Source: Pseudomonas capsici
GTDB taxonomy: Bacteria; Pseudomonadota; Gammaproteobacteria; Pseudomonadales; Pseudomonadaceae
Assembly (NCBI RefSeq): GCF_017165765.1
Contig: NZ_JAFGZD010000008.1
Location: forward strand, 124,001-188,000
DNA: 64,000 bases
Direction of reading: 5' to 3'
Shown: positions 1 to 8,227 of the stretch, in pieces
How the letters are laid out: the number at the start of each line of letters is the position of its first letter
Position numbering within the stretch: the stretch's first letter is position 1
The notes under the pieces: generated by a model
The model's database searches: none
What the model saw: only the letters and a program-made list of their open reading frames with translations
Told to the model about the DNA's origin: nothing
Position numbers and translations under genes: made by a program

Positions 1-291
1 GTATTCGTCGATTGCCGTTTCATCCCTTGAATAAAACGCCCATTTACCAATTTTCTTCGCGCGCAGAAAACCCGCTTGCCTGAGCAAGTCCAGATGCCTG
101 CTTACCGTTGGCTGACTCATACCGAGCTTTTCAGTGATTAATGTGACGCACACGCCTATCAAGGCAGGATCACCAGTAATTTGATGACTAAAGTGCTCAC
201 GAGGATGCTTGAGCCATTGAAGGATCAGAATTCTAGGCTCTCCCGCCAACGCCTTGGACTGATCTATAAATTTATCCTGTGACCGCATCAT
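1..291 (-). CDS. ArsR-family HTH transcriptional regulator, C-terminus cut by window edge
   Basis: The 97 visible residues form a winged-helix domain. They include a PRILILQWL helix, a recognition-helix region GMSQPTVSRHLDLLRQAG, and a wing near KIGKWAFYSRDE. This is the ArsR/SmtB layout of small dimeric repressors. The start is the first of two adjacent ATGs, with GAGGAT a few bases upstream. No metal-binding Cys/His pair is visible in the recognition helix, so a metal-sensing role is not supported; many such proteins sense other signals. The 3' end lies outside the window and no target gene can be assigned. Confidence 0.8.
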   Translation of the reverse strand, partial: MMRSQDKFIDQSKALAGEPRILILQWLKHPREHFSHQITGDPALIGVCVTLITEKLGMSQPTVSRHLDLLRQAGFLRAKKIGKWAFYSRDETAIDEY

Positions 292-885
292 ATCCTCATA
301 TAGCTAAATGTCAATATGTAAATGCCAATGCAAGCGAACCGTTGGCTATAAGCTTATGCCTTTCACTCAGGATTTTGCGTACTACGCCCTAGGCTTGCCG
401 AGTAAAAAATCGTCCGTGACCTGCTGTAACACAGCCAGCCCCCCTTTACAGAGACGATCGATGTAGATCAGAGACCTGCATTCACAATGAATCACCGGAT
501 ACACAAGGATCGCAAAATCGGCATCCTGAGCCCGCCACGGAGCAAGCCCAAGCTTACATCCGTGCAACCAAAAACCACATAGTCAAGCGCCACTTTATGA
601 GTCGTGATCAGGGCATACAGGTCTAAGGAATTCAAATGCGAGGTTGATTGCCGAAGGCTGCTAAGGCTTAAGGCTGCGCCAAAGGATGATTGAAAACCCT
701 GGAAGGTTTATGCAGCAGTAACCTGATTGCCCATTCAATGCATGACGGTATCAGTTGCATGAGTGTTACACCTATCAGATGAACCACTAACAAACTGCTC
801 GAGCGCTGAACCAATACATTTTGGCCCAACGCTAGAGAGCGCAAAATGCGACACACCAAAACCCAGCATGCCGCACCCACCACCC
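292..885. other. gene-poor stretch with no confident gene
   Basis: About 590 bp separates the ArsR gene from the MFS gene. A minus-strand ORF at 382-567 (61 codons) reads cleanly, but I do not recognise its product and it has no convincing ribosome-binding site. A second minus-strand ORF at 668-889 overlaps the end of the MFS gene and looks like chance. The stretch probably holds decayed sequence and the ArsR promoter. No RNA gene is apparent. Confidence 0.4.
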
Positions 886-2229
886 TCACTCATCCATGAT
901 GTCGATGTCTCGGGTTTCAGCCGACAGGTACACGCACAGGGCGGAAAACGCCGCTAGTGCGATGGTGAGCAAGGAGATGGCGTAAGGCGTGCCGTAATGG
1001 CTGAGCAGGAAAGCGCCCAGAATCGGGGCAGTGCCACCGCCCACGATTCCGCCCACGTTGGTGGCCATGGCAAATCCGGTAAACCGGGCGCCTGGCCCAA
1101 ATGCTTCGCCGGTAAAGGACGGCACAGCGCCGTATACCAGGCCATAACCGGTCATGAACAGGCATGAGCCTGCGACCATGGGCAGAAACTCGCCGGTCGA
1201 GAACAGGTGCCAGAACGGGAACGCCGCCAGAGCGGTCACGGCAAAGCCGATCAGCATGGTCATGCGACGGCCGATCCGGTCTGCCAGCGCACCTGCAAAT
1301 GGCACGACGACCAGGTGCGTGCAGATGGCGACCATCGCGACTGACAACACGAAGGCATTGGACAGTCCAAGTTCTCTCTGGCCGTAACTGAGGGCGAACA
1401 CCGTGAACAGATAGAAGGTCGAGAAATGGCAGATGTTCGCGCCGGCAACCAGCAGCAGTTGTTTGGGGTAACGCGTAAACAGGCGCATGGCCGGCGACTG
1501 GCTCGGTTCAGGCGTCGCTGCACGTTTGGCGGCGGCTTTCTCGAATACCGGCGACTCTGCAACCTTGGACCGTACGAAAACGCCGACAATCAGCAAGGCA
1601 AGGCTGGCGATAAAGGGAATACGCCATCCCCACGAGTAGAAGTCTTCTTTCGGCAACAGGCTGCTGACGATCAGTAACAGGCCAGCCGAGGCGATGAAGC
1701 CGAACACCGGGCCGATATTATTGATTGCGGCATAGAACCCCCGTTTTCGTCTGGGCGCATGTTCAAGGAGCATTAACACCGCCCCGCTGTACTCGCCGGC
1801 AAACGCGAAGCCCTGGATGAAGCGCAGGACACACAGCATGATCGGTGCCCAGATGCCGATGCTGGCATACGTCGGCAACAGGCCGATGCCGACGGTACTG
1901 AGCCCCATGATGATCAGCGTGAGATAAAGCAGTTTCTTGCGACCGATCCGGTCGCCGAAGTGGCCCAGTACCAGCGATCCCAGCGGGCGGGCAACGAACG
2001 AGATGGCAAAAGACGCAAGCGACGCGAGGCGTGATACGGCGTCATCGGTGCCAGGGAAGAAAAGAGGGGCAAAGATCAGAGCCGCTGCGGTGCCGTAAAG
2101 GTAGAGGTCATAGGTTTCCAGCGCCGTACCGAAAAGGCTTCCGGCCACAACGTTCTTCATGGATTTTTTCTTGTTTTCGTCCACATGTTCATCATGTGTT
2201 TCGATAGAACTCGATAGAGAAGTTTGCAT
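886..2229 (-). CDS. MFS transporter, metabolite:H+ symporter (MHS/ShiA-like) type
   Basis: This 447-residue protein has about 12 membrane segments and the family signatures of the metabolite:H+ symporter branch: a GTALETYDLYLYG start to helix 1, a GHFGDRIGRKK loop between helices 2 and 3, and RFIQGFAFAGEYSGA in helix 4. Members import organic acids, osmolytes or sugar acids with protons. AGGTGA sits 5 bases before the ATG. It is the last gene of the RuBisCO-like-protein / DUF1537-kinase operon, 74 bp after the kinase. The likely cargo is therefore the acid sugar those enzymes consume; this is inferred from position only. Confidence 0.85.
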   Translation of the reverse strand: MQTSLSSSIETHDEHVDENKKKSMKNVVAGSLFGTALETYDLYLYGTAAALIFAPLFFPGTDDAVSRLASLASFAISFVARPLGSLVLGHFGDRIGRKKLLYLTLIIMGLSTVGIGLLPTYASIGIWAPIMLCVLRFIQGFAFAGEYSGAVLMLLEHAPRRKRGFYAAINNIGPVFGFIASAGLLLIVSSLLPKEDFYSWGWRIPFIASLALLIVGVFVRSKVAESPVFEKAAAKRAATPEPSQSPAMRLFTRYPKQLLLVAGANICHFSTFYLFTVFALSYGQRELGLSNAFVLSVAMVAICTHLVVVPFAGALADRIGRRMTMLIGFAVTALAAFPFWHLFSTGEFLPMVAGSCLFMTGYGLVYGAVPSFTGEAFGPGARFTGFAMATNVGGIVGGGTAPILGAFLLSHYGTPYAISLLTIALAAFSALCVYLSAETRDIDIMDE

Positions 2230-2303
2230 GTTTTCACCTGTTGTTATTGTAAATATGCAAGTGTCTTTCCTGGCTACGGATATGGGCGCGCATCAAGAGC
2301 GCG

Positions 2304-3692
2304 TCAGTTCCCTCTCAATGCTTTTACGAAATAGTCTTGATCGCCCATCTGTCCGCCTTTGAGGGCAACTTCCAGGTGAGTGAGATACGGTTTCTGTGAG
2401 CGCAATTGGCAGAGCGGTGCGCCGGGAGAAATATCGGATTTAATGACCAATGCATCCGGCGCGAGAATCTTGGTGATCTGGCTTGAGGTATCACCTCCCG
2501 AAATCACCAGCCGCTTGAGCGGATAGGCCTTGAGGATATCCAGCACGATGTAGCCCAGTTCGATGGCCAGTTGCTTACCACCGCGGATTCTCGCCTCGTC
2601 GTGAGGCAGGCCCTTGGCGATCATGGCTTCGATCATCTGCTCGATGCGAGGATCTTCGGGCCCTTTGGCGGTATGGATGAGCACCGAGCGTCCGGCATTC
2701 AAGTGCACGACTGCGGCACTGACCACTTCGCGCAGGGTGGTGCTTCTCTGCGAGTCAACGATCAACGCAGCGGCATCGACCGCCAGCTCAACGAATCCAT
2801 GGCTGATCGCCGTGTCGATCTGCGCGCGGCTCAAAGGCGATGCACTGCCGGAAATGACCAGTACCTGCTCGACCGGCTGCAAGGGCGTGACGTGCGACTG
2901 GGCAGCGTCAATCAAGCCTGTCGCACGCCAATGTTGCGTCAACCCATACTCGACACCTGAAGAGCCGACCACGAAAACCGGAGCGCCACTGCCAGATATT
3001 TCGCTCAGCACCTGCCCGGCGGTGGTCATGTGAGCGTTAGTGGTGCCGTCGAACAGCACGGCATCGTGACGAGTGGCTGCCTCGCAGGCCAGGCGTGTTA
3101 CCTCGGCGGGATCTTCCAGTTGGCGGATATCGATCTTGGCGATGGAGAGCTTTTTCTGCTGGCCGATGTGAATGCTCAGGTCAGCTTCATGCATCGGTGT
3201 GATCGGGTGCGCACGCATGACCGGATGACGGTCGATTCGATGAACCGTATGGTCGGTTTTGGACAGCGCATACAAGTTGCCAAACACACAGTAGCGCCCC
3301 AATACCGGGTTACCGGCGATGATCGGAATGCCTTTAGCCTCGAAAATGCGTGAAGCCAGAGCGATAACGTGGCCGATGCTGCCGACGCTGGCCGCGCTGT
3401 CGAACGTGGAGCACACCTTGTAGTGCACGAGCGAGGGTGACAGGTCTTTTATCGCCTGGAAGATCTCAGGCAGCACCTCATCCATTTCGCTGCCGGACAA
3501 TGCACGGCTATCGCCAGCAATGCCAATGGCGTCGAAGCCGCCCATTTCGGCGAGCAGCGCTGGCGATGGCGGCGTCAGGAACAGCGCGCACTTGAGCCCG
3601 GCAGCCGTAAGCACCTCAAGAGCATCCGTGGAGCCGGTGAAGTCATCCCCATAGAACACGAGATGAGGCCCGGGCGTGGTAGAGGGCAGCAT
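2304..3692 (-). CDS. four-carbon acid sugar kinase family protein (DUF1537)
   Basis: The 462-residue protein begins with the DUF1537 signature FYGDDFTGSTDALEVL and ends with the nucleotide-binding domain motif LKRLVISGGDTSSQITK. Characterised DUF1537 enzymes phosphorylate four-carbon or branched acid sugars such as threonate, erythronate and 3-oxo-isoapionate (OtnK, DtnK, OiaK). The gene starts 3 bp after the RuBisCO-like-protein stop, with GGGAGAG inside the upstream gene, so the two are co-translated in practice. Pairing with a RuBisCO-like protein, rather than with an OtnC-type aldolase, favours a pathway in which a phosphorylated 3-oxo acid is decarboxylated or cleaved. The exact substrate is unknown. 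Confidence 0.85.
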   Translation of the reverse strand: MLPSTTPGPHLVFYGDDFTGSTDALEVLTAAGLKCALFLTPPSPALLAEMGGFDAIGIAGDSRALSGSEMDEVLPEIFQAIKDLSPSLVHYKVCSTFDSAASVGSIGHVIALASRIFEAKGIPIIAGNPVLGRYCVFGNLYALSKTDHTVHRIDRHPVMRAHPITPMHEADLSIHIGQQKKLSIAKIDIRQLEDPAEVTRLACEAATRHDAVLFDGTTNAHMTTAGQVLSEISGSGAPVFVVGSSGVEYGLTQHWRATGLIDAAQSHVTPLQPVEQVLVISGSASPLSRAQIDTAISHGFVELAVDAAALIVDSQRSTTLREVVSAAVVHLNAGRSVLIHTAKGPEDPRIEQMIEAMIAKGLPHDEARIRGGKQLAIELGYIVLDILKAYPLKRLVISGGDTSSQITKILAPDALVIKSDISPGAPLCQLRSQKPYLTHLEVALKGGQMGDQDYFVKALRGN

Positions 3693-3695
3693 GGC

Positions 3696-4973
3696 TTACA
3701 CTCTCCCGAACTTTTGCAAGGCGGCCGCCAACGCGGGCCGACCTTCGGCGTACTGCTGCAGGGCAACACCCTGGGTCGCCGCTTCCCAGCCTTCGCGCAT
3801 ACTTTGTACGCCAGCCTCGATGCCCATGGGGTGGCCAATAATGCCGCCTCCCGCCAAGTGCATCAGATCGACGGACTTCAACTTGTTGAACAGCTCCGGA
3901 GCCTGTGCGGCCCACTGGCCGGAGGAAAACACCGGAAGCAGCGGCCGGATGCCGGAGAACGGTTGCAGACAGCTCAGCGCTGAGGCGATCACCGAATCAT
4001 CCGGCTCCCAGAACTTGCTCTGAATGCCGTTGACGTGAAGGTGATCGATACCGGCCAGGCGCCAGATCTTCTGATACACCTCGAACGAGAAACCCAGTTG
4101 AGGATTGCGGGTAAATGCGCCCCAGCCATTGCGATGACCATGGATCGGCAACTGGGCATGCTTGCGAACATGCTCGACGGCCGAATGGCCCACCCAGTTC
4201 AGGCAAAGCATCACACAGGTTCCGCCAGCCTTGAGCACGGCATCCTGGCGGCGGAGCATTTCGTCCACACTGCCCGAGATATTGATGGCGTACATCGGCA
4301 TGCGCCCGAGACGATCCGCATGCTTGTGCAATACCGGCATGACCGCATTCAGACGGGCGTCGAACGAGGCATAGGTCGGATCGATCAGCAGTTCATCGTC
4401 CTTGAGAAAGTCGATGCCACCGGCGCAGAGTTCATCGGCCACTTTGGCGGTTTGCTCAGGCGTCAGACCGATGCTGGGCTTGATGATGGTGCCAATCACT
4501 GGCCGCTCATAAACACCGCACAGCGCCCGTGTGCCCTCGATACCGAACTGAGGGCCCTGGAAACCGGCAGCAAAGCGCTCGGGAAGCTCCAGGTCCAGAA
4601 CCCGCAGGCCGCTGACCTCGCCAATTTCAAAAAGATTTCCGGCAATGGTGGTCAATAAAGCAGGGATATTGGTGCCGATATTGGCAACAGGAAAGGCAAT
4701 CGTGACTTCGCCGCGATAGAACGTATCGCCGGGGTTATGCCGATCCAGATATGCACTGTGCAAAGACGCCGTGCTGACGGCAGGCAGCGATTTGATAGAG
4801 ATTACCCGGGCCCGGGAACGCTCTTTCAACTCTTCTGATTCACCGGGTAGAGAGATGAAAGTTCCACTCGACTGCTCACCGGCAATAACTTCACCGACCC
4901 GCTCTATAGGGTAACTACTTTCGACAAAAAAACGGGCGACAAACTCTTCTCTTCCGGTTTTTTGATTATCCAT
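3696..4973 (-). CDS. RuBisCO-like protein (form IV), probable sugar-acid-phosphate decarboxylase or hydrolase
   Basis: The 425-residue protein has the RuBisCO large-subunit fold signatures: TIIKPSIGL (Lys165), GGIDFLKDDE (Lys191, Asp193, Glu194, where the carbamylated Lys and metal ligands sit), His280 in GHRNGWG, and the phosphate-binding AGGGIIGHPMG near residues 374-384. The metal site is kept, so it is likely an active enolase-type catalyst. Known relatives beside DUF1537 kinases act on 3-oxo-isoapionate 4-phosphate (OiaX decarboxylase, OiaT transcarboxylase/hydrolase), which is the leading but unproven assignment here. Neither apionate lactonase nor ApnO-type oxidoisomerase is present. 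It is the first gene of a leftward operon under a LysR-type operator. Confidence 0.88.
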   Translation of the reverse strand: MDNQKTGREEFVARFFVESSYPIERVGEVIAGEQSSGTFISLPGESEELKERSRARVISIKSLPAVSTASLHSAYLDRHNPGDTFYRGEVTIAFPVANIGTNIPALLTTIAGNLFEIGEVSGLRVLDLELPERFAAGFQGPQFGIEGTRALCGVYERPVIGTIIKPSIGLTPEQTAKVADELCAGGIDFLKDDELLIDPTYASFDARLNAVMPVLHKHADRLGRMPMYAINISGSVDEMLRRQDAVLKAGGTCVMLCLNWVGHSAVEHVRKHAQLPIHGHRNGWGAFTRNPQLGFSFEVYQKIWRLAGIDHLHVNGIQSKFWEPDDSVIASALSCLQPFSGIRPLLPVFSSGQWAAQAPELFNKLKSVDLMHLAGGGIIGHPMGIEAGVQSMREGWEAATQGVALQQYAEGRPALAAALQKFGRV

Positions 4974-5038
4974 AAACCTTGCCTCAATCTTATTTATTTT
5001 TGTAAGTCCGCTCGATTAACCCAGACTCTTTGATTCTC

Positions 5039-5066
5039 AATATACATTGACGGTGCTTTCATCCAA
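5039..5066 (-). promoter_or_regulatory. putative promoter of the RuBisCO-like-protein operon
   Basis: Read leftward, TTGGAT (5061-5066) and TATATT (5039-5044) are separated by 16 bp and lie about 66 bp before the ATG at 4973. The element CAATCGATA (5064-5072) overlaps the -35 and recurs at the SDR promoter (6917-6925). The LysR-type palindrome begins 21 bp upstream of the -35, a normal activator position. Confidence 0.55.
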
Positions 5067-5087
5067 TCGATATGATTTCCGCCGACT

Positions 5088-5126
5088 GTGAGAAAAACTC
5101 ACGCTAGCCTGCTGAGAGAAACTCAC
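5088..5126. promoter_or_regulatory. two inverted-repeat boxes, probable LysR operators
   Basis: GTGAG-N5-CTCAC at 5088-5102 is a perfect palindrome. A second copy with one end changed (CTGAGAGAAACTCAC) is at 5112-5126, 24 bp on. They lie between the divergent RuBisCO-like-protein and LysR genes and fit the T-N11-A style of LysR boxes. The upstream box recurs at the SDR promoter. Confidence 0.65.
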
Positions 5127-5162
5127 TCCACCTTAAAGCCCTCCTCCAGCGAGGTCCCGCCG

Positions 5163-6041
5163 ATGTCATCGCCTCCAAGACCGTCACTGAACGCCCTGAG
5201 AGCGTTTGAAATGACGGCGCGCAAAGGAACCTTCAGCGAAGCGGCCGATGCGCTCGCGGTCACCCATGGCGCTATCAGTCGGCACATTCGCAGTCTGGAA
5301 GACCTGTTGGGCGTGGTTTTGCTGACCCGCAATGCCCACGGCACGAAACTCACACCGGAGGGGGCCAGGCTGGCTGCCGGCCTGAGCCGTGCATTCGCCC
5401 TGATTCAGGAAAGCATCGACGAGATAAAGCCTCGCCCTCTGGAGCTCTCCTGTTCGGCTTCGATCATGATGCACTGGCTACTGCCCAGACTGGCCAAGTT
5501 GCACAGCCGCTTTCCGGCGATGGAACTGGGGTTGAAAACCGGCCATGGCCCGATCGACTTTATTCAGGAAGGCGTCAGCGTCGCGATACGCCTGGACAGC
5601 ATCGAACCGCCTCCGGGCATCGTGCCTGTCCCACTGGTCAATGAATGGATCGGTGCCATTTGCTCGCCTGCGTATCTGGCCTCGTCCGGCGTGCATGAAG
5701 TCAGCGACTTGAGCCGAGAGCGATTGTTGACCACCAAAACCCGGCCGCACGCCTGGGCAGAGTGGTACTCCTCCATGCAGCACACGCCCACGGCAGCGCC
5801 TGAAATGGAGTTTTTCGAGCATTTTTACCTGCTGATCCAGGCAGCCAAGGTCGGATTAGGCTTCGCCTGCGTACCGAGAATGCTGGTCCAGGCCGAACTT
5901 GAGAGCGGTGCACTGGTAGCGCCATTCGACTTTATCAAAGGGCCGGGCAAGCTGGTCTTATGGGTATCGCCCAGCGCCAGACTGCGAGCCGACACAGCAG
6001 ACCTTGAGAAATGGATTCGGGAAGAAATGGCAGATAGCTGA
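5163..6041 (+). CDS. LysR-family regulator (GcvA-like) of the acid-sugar locus
   Basis: The 292-residue protein has an N-terminal winged HTH (LNALRAFEMTARKGTFSEAADALAVTHGAISRHIRSLE) and a C-terminal effector-binding domain of the GcvA type. I chose the ATG at 5163 because GAGG lies about 10 bases upstream and the protein then begins at the usual distance from the HTH; an in-frame ATG at 5088 would start inside the operator. The gene is divergent from the RuBisCO-like-protein operon. Two palindromes between them, plus a third before the SDR gene, suggest that it controls both units and itself. Confidence 0.9.
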   Translation: MSSPPRPSLNALRAFEMTARKGTFSEAADALAVTHGAISRHIRSLEDLLGVVLLTRNAHGTKLTPEGARLAAGLSRAFALIQESIDEIKPRPLELSCSASIMMHWLLPRLAKLHSRFPAMELGLKTGHGPIDFIQEGVSVAIRLDSIEPPPGIVPVPLVNEWIGAICSPAYLASSGVHEVSDLSRERLLTTKTRPHAWAEWYSSMQHTPTAAPEMEFFEHFYLLIQAAKVGLGFACVPRMLVQAELESGALVAPFDFIKGPGKLVLWVSPSARLRADTADLEKWIREEMADS

Positions 6042-6042
6042 A

Positions 6043-6064
6043 CGGGTGCACGAGCGCGCACCCG
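6043..6064. terminator. hairpin between convergent LysR and SDR genes
   Basis: CGGGTGC (6043-6049) pairs with GCACCCG (6058-6064) directly after the LysR stop. There is no T-run on either side, so it is a weak terminator or a 3'-end stabiliser shared by the two convergent genes. Confidence 0.4.
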
Positions 6065-6076
6065 CGACAATGGCGT

Positions 6077-6844
6077 CTACAGATCGCCTGCGCCCCAGGC
6101 GAGGAAGCCACCGTCGACCGGCAAGACGATACCGTTGACGTAAGCCGAACCCTCGGACGCCAGATAGCTGACTGCCGCGGCAATCTCGCGAGTCGTGCCG
6201 TAGCGCTTCGCAGGAATGGCATTGCTGTAAGCCTGACGGAAAGTCTCGCTGTGCAGCTCTTTGGTCATCGGTGTATCAACCGGACCTGGAGCGATGGCAT
6301 TGGCCGTAATGCCGTATTCGCTCAACTCAACCGCCATTTGCCGGGTCAAGGCAATCACCGCGCCCTTGGAAGTGCCATAGGCGGTTCGTCCCTTGCCGAC
6401 TGCGCGCAAACCAGCCACGGAAGCGATGTTGATGATCCTGCCGAACTCATGTTTGCGCATGATGCGTGCAGCCAGTTGGCAGCACAAAAAGGTGCCGGTG
6501 ACGTTGATGAGCATGGTCTTGTTGAAGACATCCAGATCGAAATCGAGAAACGCCATGGTCTTGGCGATGCCTGCCGAATTCACCAACACATCGCAGCGGC
6601 CAAACTCGCTGTCGATCCAGGCAAAGGCGTCGGAGACGGAAGCAGGAACACCGACATCGACCTGACAGGCGTCAGCGGGAAACCCCTGATCTCTGAGGCC
6701 TTTGGCAAAGCGCTCCGCCTCTTCGCCATTGATGTCACAAATGACCACATGATGACCGTCCTGCGCCAGCCCCAGTGCAGCCTCGGCACCAATGCCCATC
6801 GCGCCGCCTGTCACTACGGCCACTTTCTTACCTGCAGCTTTCAT
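6077..6844 (-). CDS. short-chain dehydrogenase/reductase of the acid-sugar locus
   Basis: The 255-residue classical SDR has the cofactor motif TGGAMGIG near residue 12, NSAGIAKT near residue 89, a catalytic Tyr and Lys in YGTSKGA, and a C-terminal VDGGFLAWG. The aspartate after strand 2 (VVICDINGEE) suggests NAD. The gene faces the LysR gene, and its promoter carries the same operator and CAATCGATA element as the RuBisCO-like-protein operon. A reasonable inference is that it oxidises the imported acid sugar to the oxo acid that is then phosphorylated by the DUF1537 kinase. The substrate is not known. Confidence 0.88.
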   Translation of the reverse strand: MKAAGKKVAVVTGGAMGIGAEAALGLAQDGHHVVICDINGEEAERFAKGLRDQGFPADACQVDVGVPASVSDAFAWIDSEFGRCDVLVNSAGIAKTMAFLDFDLDVFNKTMLINVTGTFLCCQLAARIMRKHEFGRIINIASVAGLRAVGKGRTAYGTSKGAVIALTRQMAVELSEYGITANAIAPGPVDTPMTKELHSETFRQAYSNAIPAKRYGTTREIAAAVSYLASEGSAYVNGIVLPVDGGFLAWGAGDL

Positions 6845-6890
6845 CGAAACCTCTCTCTTGTTCTATGCCAAAGGCTTGTCGGATCAGCAG

Positions 6891-6955
6891 AGACTAGAAA
6901 TGCTCAAGCCATAGTGCAATCGATAAAAACTCCAGGCGCTGTCAGTAAAACTCAC
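6891..6955 (-). promoter_or_regulatory. SDR promoter with LysR-type operator matching the RuBisCO-like-protein promoter
   Basis: Read leftward, an operator GTGAGTTTTACTGAC (6941-6955) lies 21 bp before a TTGCAC -35 (6914-6919), followed after 17 bp by TAGTCT (6891-6896). CAATCGATA sits at 6917-6925. Operator-to-element spacing is identical to that at 5064-5102, which supports one regulator acting on both promoters. Confidence 0.6.
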
Positions 6956-7047
6956 TCAAGGCAAGACGGACTGAGCTGCATTTAATTGGCGCGGGTTGCA
7001 TATCGCCAAACATACTTGTTGCCAACTCCCCAGCGCACTAAGCAGAT

Positions 7048-7371
7048 CTAATTTCCCATTCCCCCAACATACTGACTCCGCTTCACTCTCACGGGACAAA
7101 GCTCAAGACCAAACGGCTTGAACACCGCATTCATCGACTTGATCGTCTGATTACCTTCTTCATGCTCAATGTGCGCCAGGGTACGAATCGAGATTTTGCA
7201 CATTTTGGCAAAGGTGCGCTGATCCAGCCTGGCCACCATTGTTCGGAGCATCACTACAGCCTGACCCATGGAAATTTCGCCATGTCCCAGCATGTTCTCA
7301 ATGGAGCGAATGAGCTCTTCCCGTGTCATTGCGCTGAAGTCACGGCCACTCATGACTACATTTGAACTCAT
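7048..7371 (-). CDS. helix-turn-helix (XRE/HipB-like) protein
   Basis: The 107-residue protein has a C-terminal half that reads as a lambda-repressor-like HTH: QRTFAKMCKISIRTLAHIEHEEGNQTIKS followed by MNAVFKPFGLEL. The last element is typical of HipB and other antitoxin-type regulators, which scale helix 5 that way. The ATG overlaps the TGA of a 45-codon ORF upstream by 4 nt, so translation of the two is coupled. The partner does not resemble a known toxin, so a toxin-antitoxin label is not justified. The product could equally be a solitary regulator. Confidence 0.65.
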   Translation of the reverse strand: MSSNVVMSGRDFSAMTREELIRSIENMLGHGEISMGQAVVMLRTMVARLDQRTFAKMCKISIRTLAHIEHEEGNQTIKSMNAVFKPFGLELCPVRVKRSQYVGGMGN

Positions 7372-7505
7372 AGAACACCCCAGGCTTGTATCCGGTCTTT
7401 GAGCTTGAAAAGCAAGATGCTGGGGTGGCCCCAGATTGCCATCGCTAAATCTGGCTGCTGGATTTCAAGAAGGTGAAGAAACTGCTTGGCGTTCTCCCGA
7501 CTCAT
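7368..7505 (-). CDS. small ORF (45 aa) coupled to the HTH gene
   Basis: This ORF encodes a 45-residue peptide beginning MSRENAKQFLHLLEIQQPDLA, with a hydrophobic middle (MAIWGHPSILLF). Its TGA overlaps the ATG of the HTH gene in an ATGA, the usual sign of coupled translation. An in-frame ATG two codons upstream (7511) is an alternative start, and no strong ribosome-binding site precedes either. I recognise no family. It may be the partner of the HTH protein, or a leader peptide that sets its translation rate. Confidence 0.4.
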   Translation of the reverse strand: MSRENAKQFLHLLEIQQPDLAMAIWGHPSILLFKLKDRIQAWGVL

Positions 7506-7707
7506 ACGCATCGAACACGTTCAAAAGAAACCGTCCGTTGAATCTCGAAAGGTGAGATGAAAAGAATCATGCCAGTAGCCTCATCGTGGTTTTGGGTAAT
7601 GAGCTGTAAAGCGCTCATATGCATTAGATTGCAGAAATACAGGCCTTCAAGGCCGCATAAGTGCACGATATTGCAGATGCAGCAGTAATGGCTCCCCCAC
7701 ACCAGCT

Positions 7708-7947
7708 TTACTGATCGATTGAAACCTCATCAACCCCAAGCCTTCTGCGCCTTGCAACCAACGCCCGGCGAAACGAAATATCCGCATACTCCATAAACAA
7801 CCGTGCCAGATGATTCAGCCCCTCCTCCTCGCCCTCGCTGCCCACGACAAAATCAAAACCCAGAGCACGCTTGTTCTGCTCAGGCAGTTCTTCCCAGCTG
7901 TTCATTAGATAGGCGTACATGGCGCTGACGACTTGTTGTCTGGTCAT
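7708..7947 (-). CDS. hypothetical protein (79 aa)
   Basis: The coherent part is MTRQQVVSAMYAYLMNSW, then an acidic stretch EGEEEGLNHLARLF, and an arginine-rich end ALVARRRRLGVDE. I start it at the internal ATG (7947). The 48 residues that an earlier start at 8091 would add are strongly basic and serine-rich, and look like read-through of non-coding DNA, though that start cannot be excluded. The protein is likely mostly helical. It is divergent from an XRE regulator gene; function unknown. Confidence 0.5.
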   Translation of the reverse strand: MTRQQVVSAMYAYLMNSWEELPEQNKRALGFDFVVGSEGEEEGLNHLARLFMEYADISFRRALVARRRRLGVDEVSIDQ

Positions 7948-8143
7948 GGTTTCATGTGTGGGTCGGCTTGTAGATCTGAGTGAAATCCGTCGATCAGACA
8001 GCCGACGCTGCAGGGAGCGGCATTTTTTGCAGGAGATTTGCGAAGGTGAAATGCGGTACGCCCGGGAAATCTGTGTTTTTTTACGACTCATGAATAGCTC
8101 CGATCTGCACGCGACATTGCGTGCCCTCGTCCATTTAGAAATT

Positions 8144-8186
8144 CATTCGCCAAAACGAATGCTATAGCGTGTAGTGCCATAGCGTG
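8144..8186. promoter_or_regulatory. palindrome and direct repeats before the XRE gene
   Basis: CATTCG-N6-CGAATG (8144-8161) is followed by two copies of ATAGCGTG, at 8164-8171 and 8179-8186, spaced 15 bp. They lie 42-84 bp before the XRE start codon, where an autoregulatory operator would be expected. Which protein binds is inference. Confidence 0.4.
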
Positions 8187-8227
8187 CATTCAAGCGAAAT
8201 CCCTTTCTTTTGTAAAGGGGCTGGGCG

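Noticed and set aside
668..889. 73-codon minus-strand ORF before the MFS gene's 3' end
   Set aside because: Overlaps the MFS stop, lacks a ribosome-binding site and any family similarity.
7502..7702. 66-codon ORF upstream of the small ORF and HTH gene
   Set aside because: Cysteine-rich N-terminus without family features; its ATGA end is suggestive, but there is too little evidence to list it as a gene.
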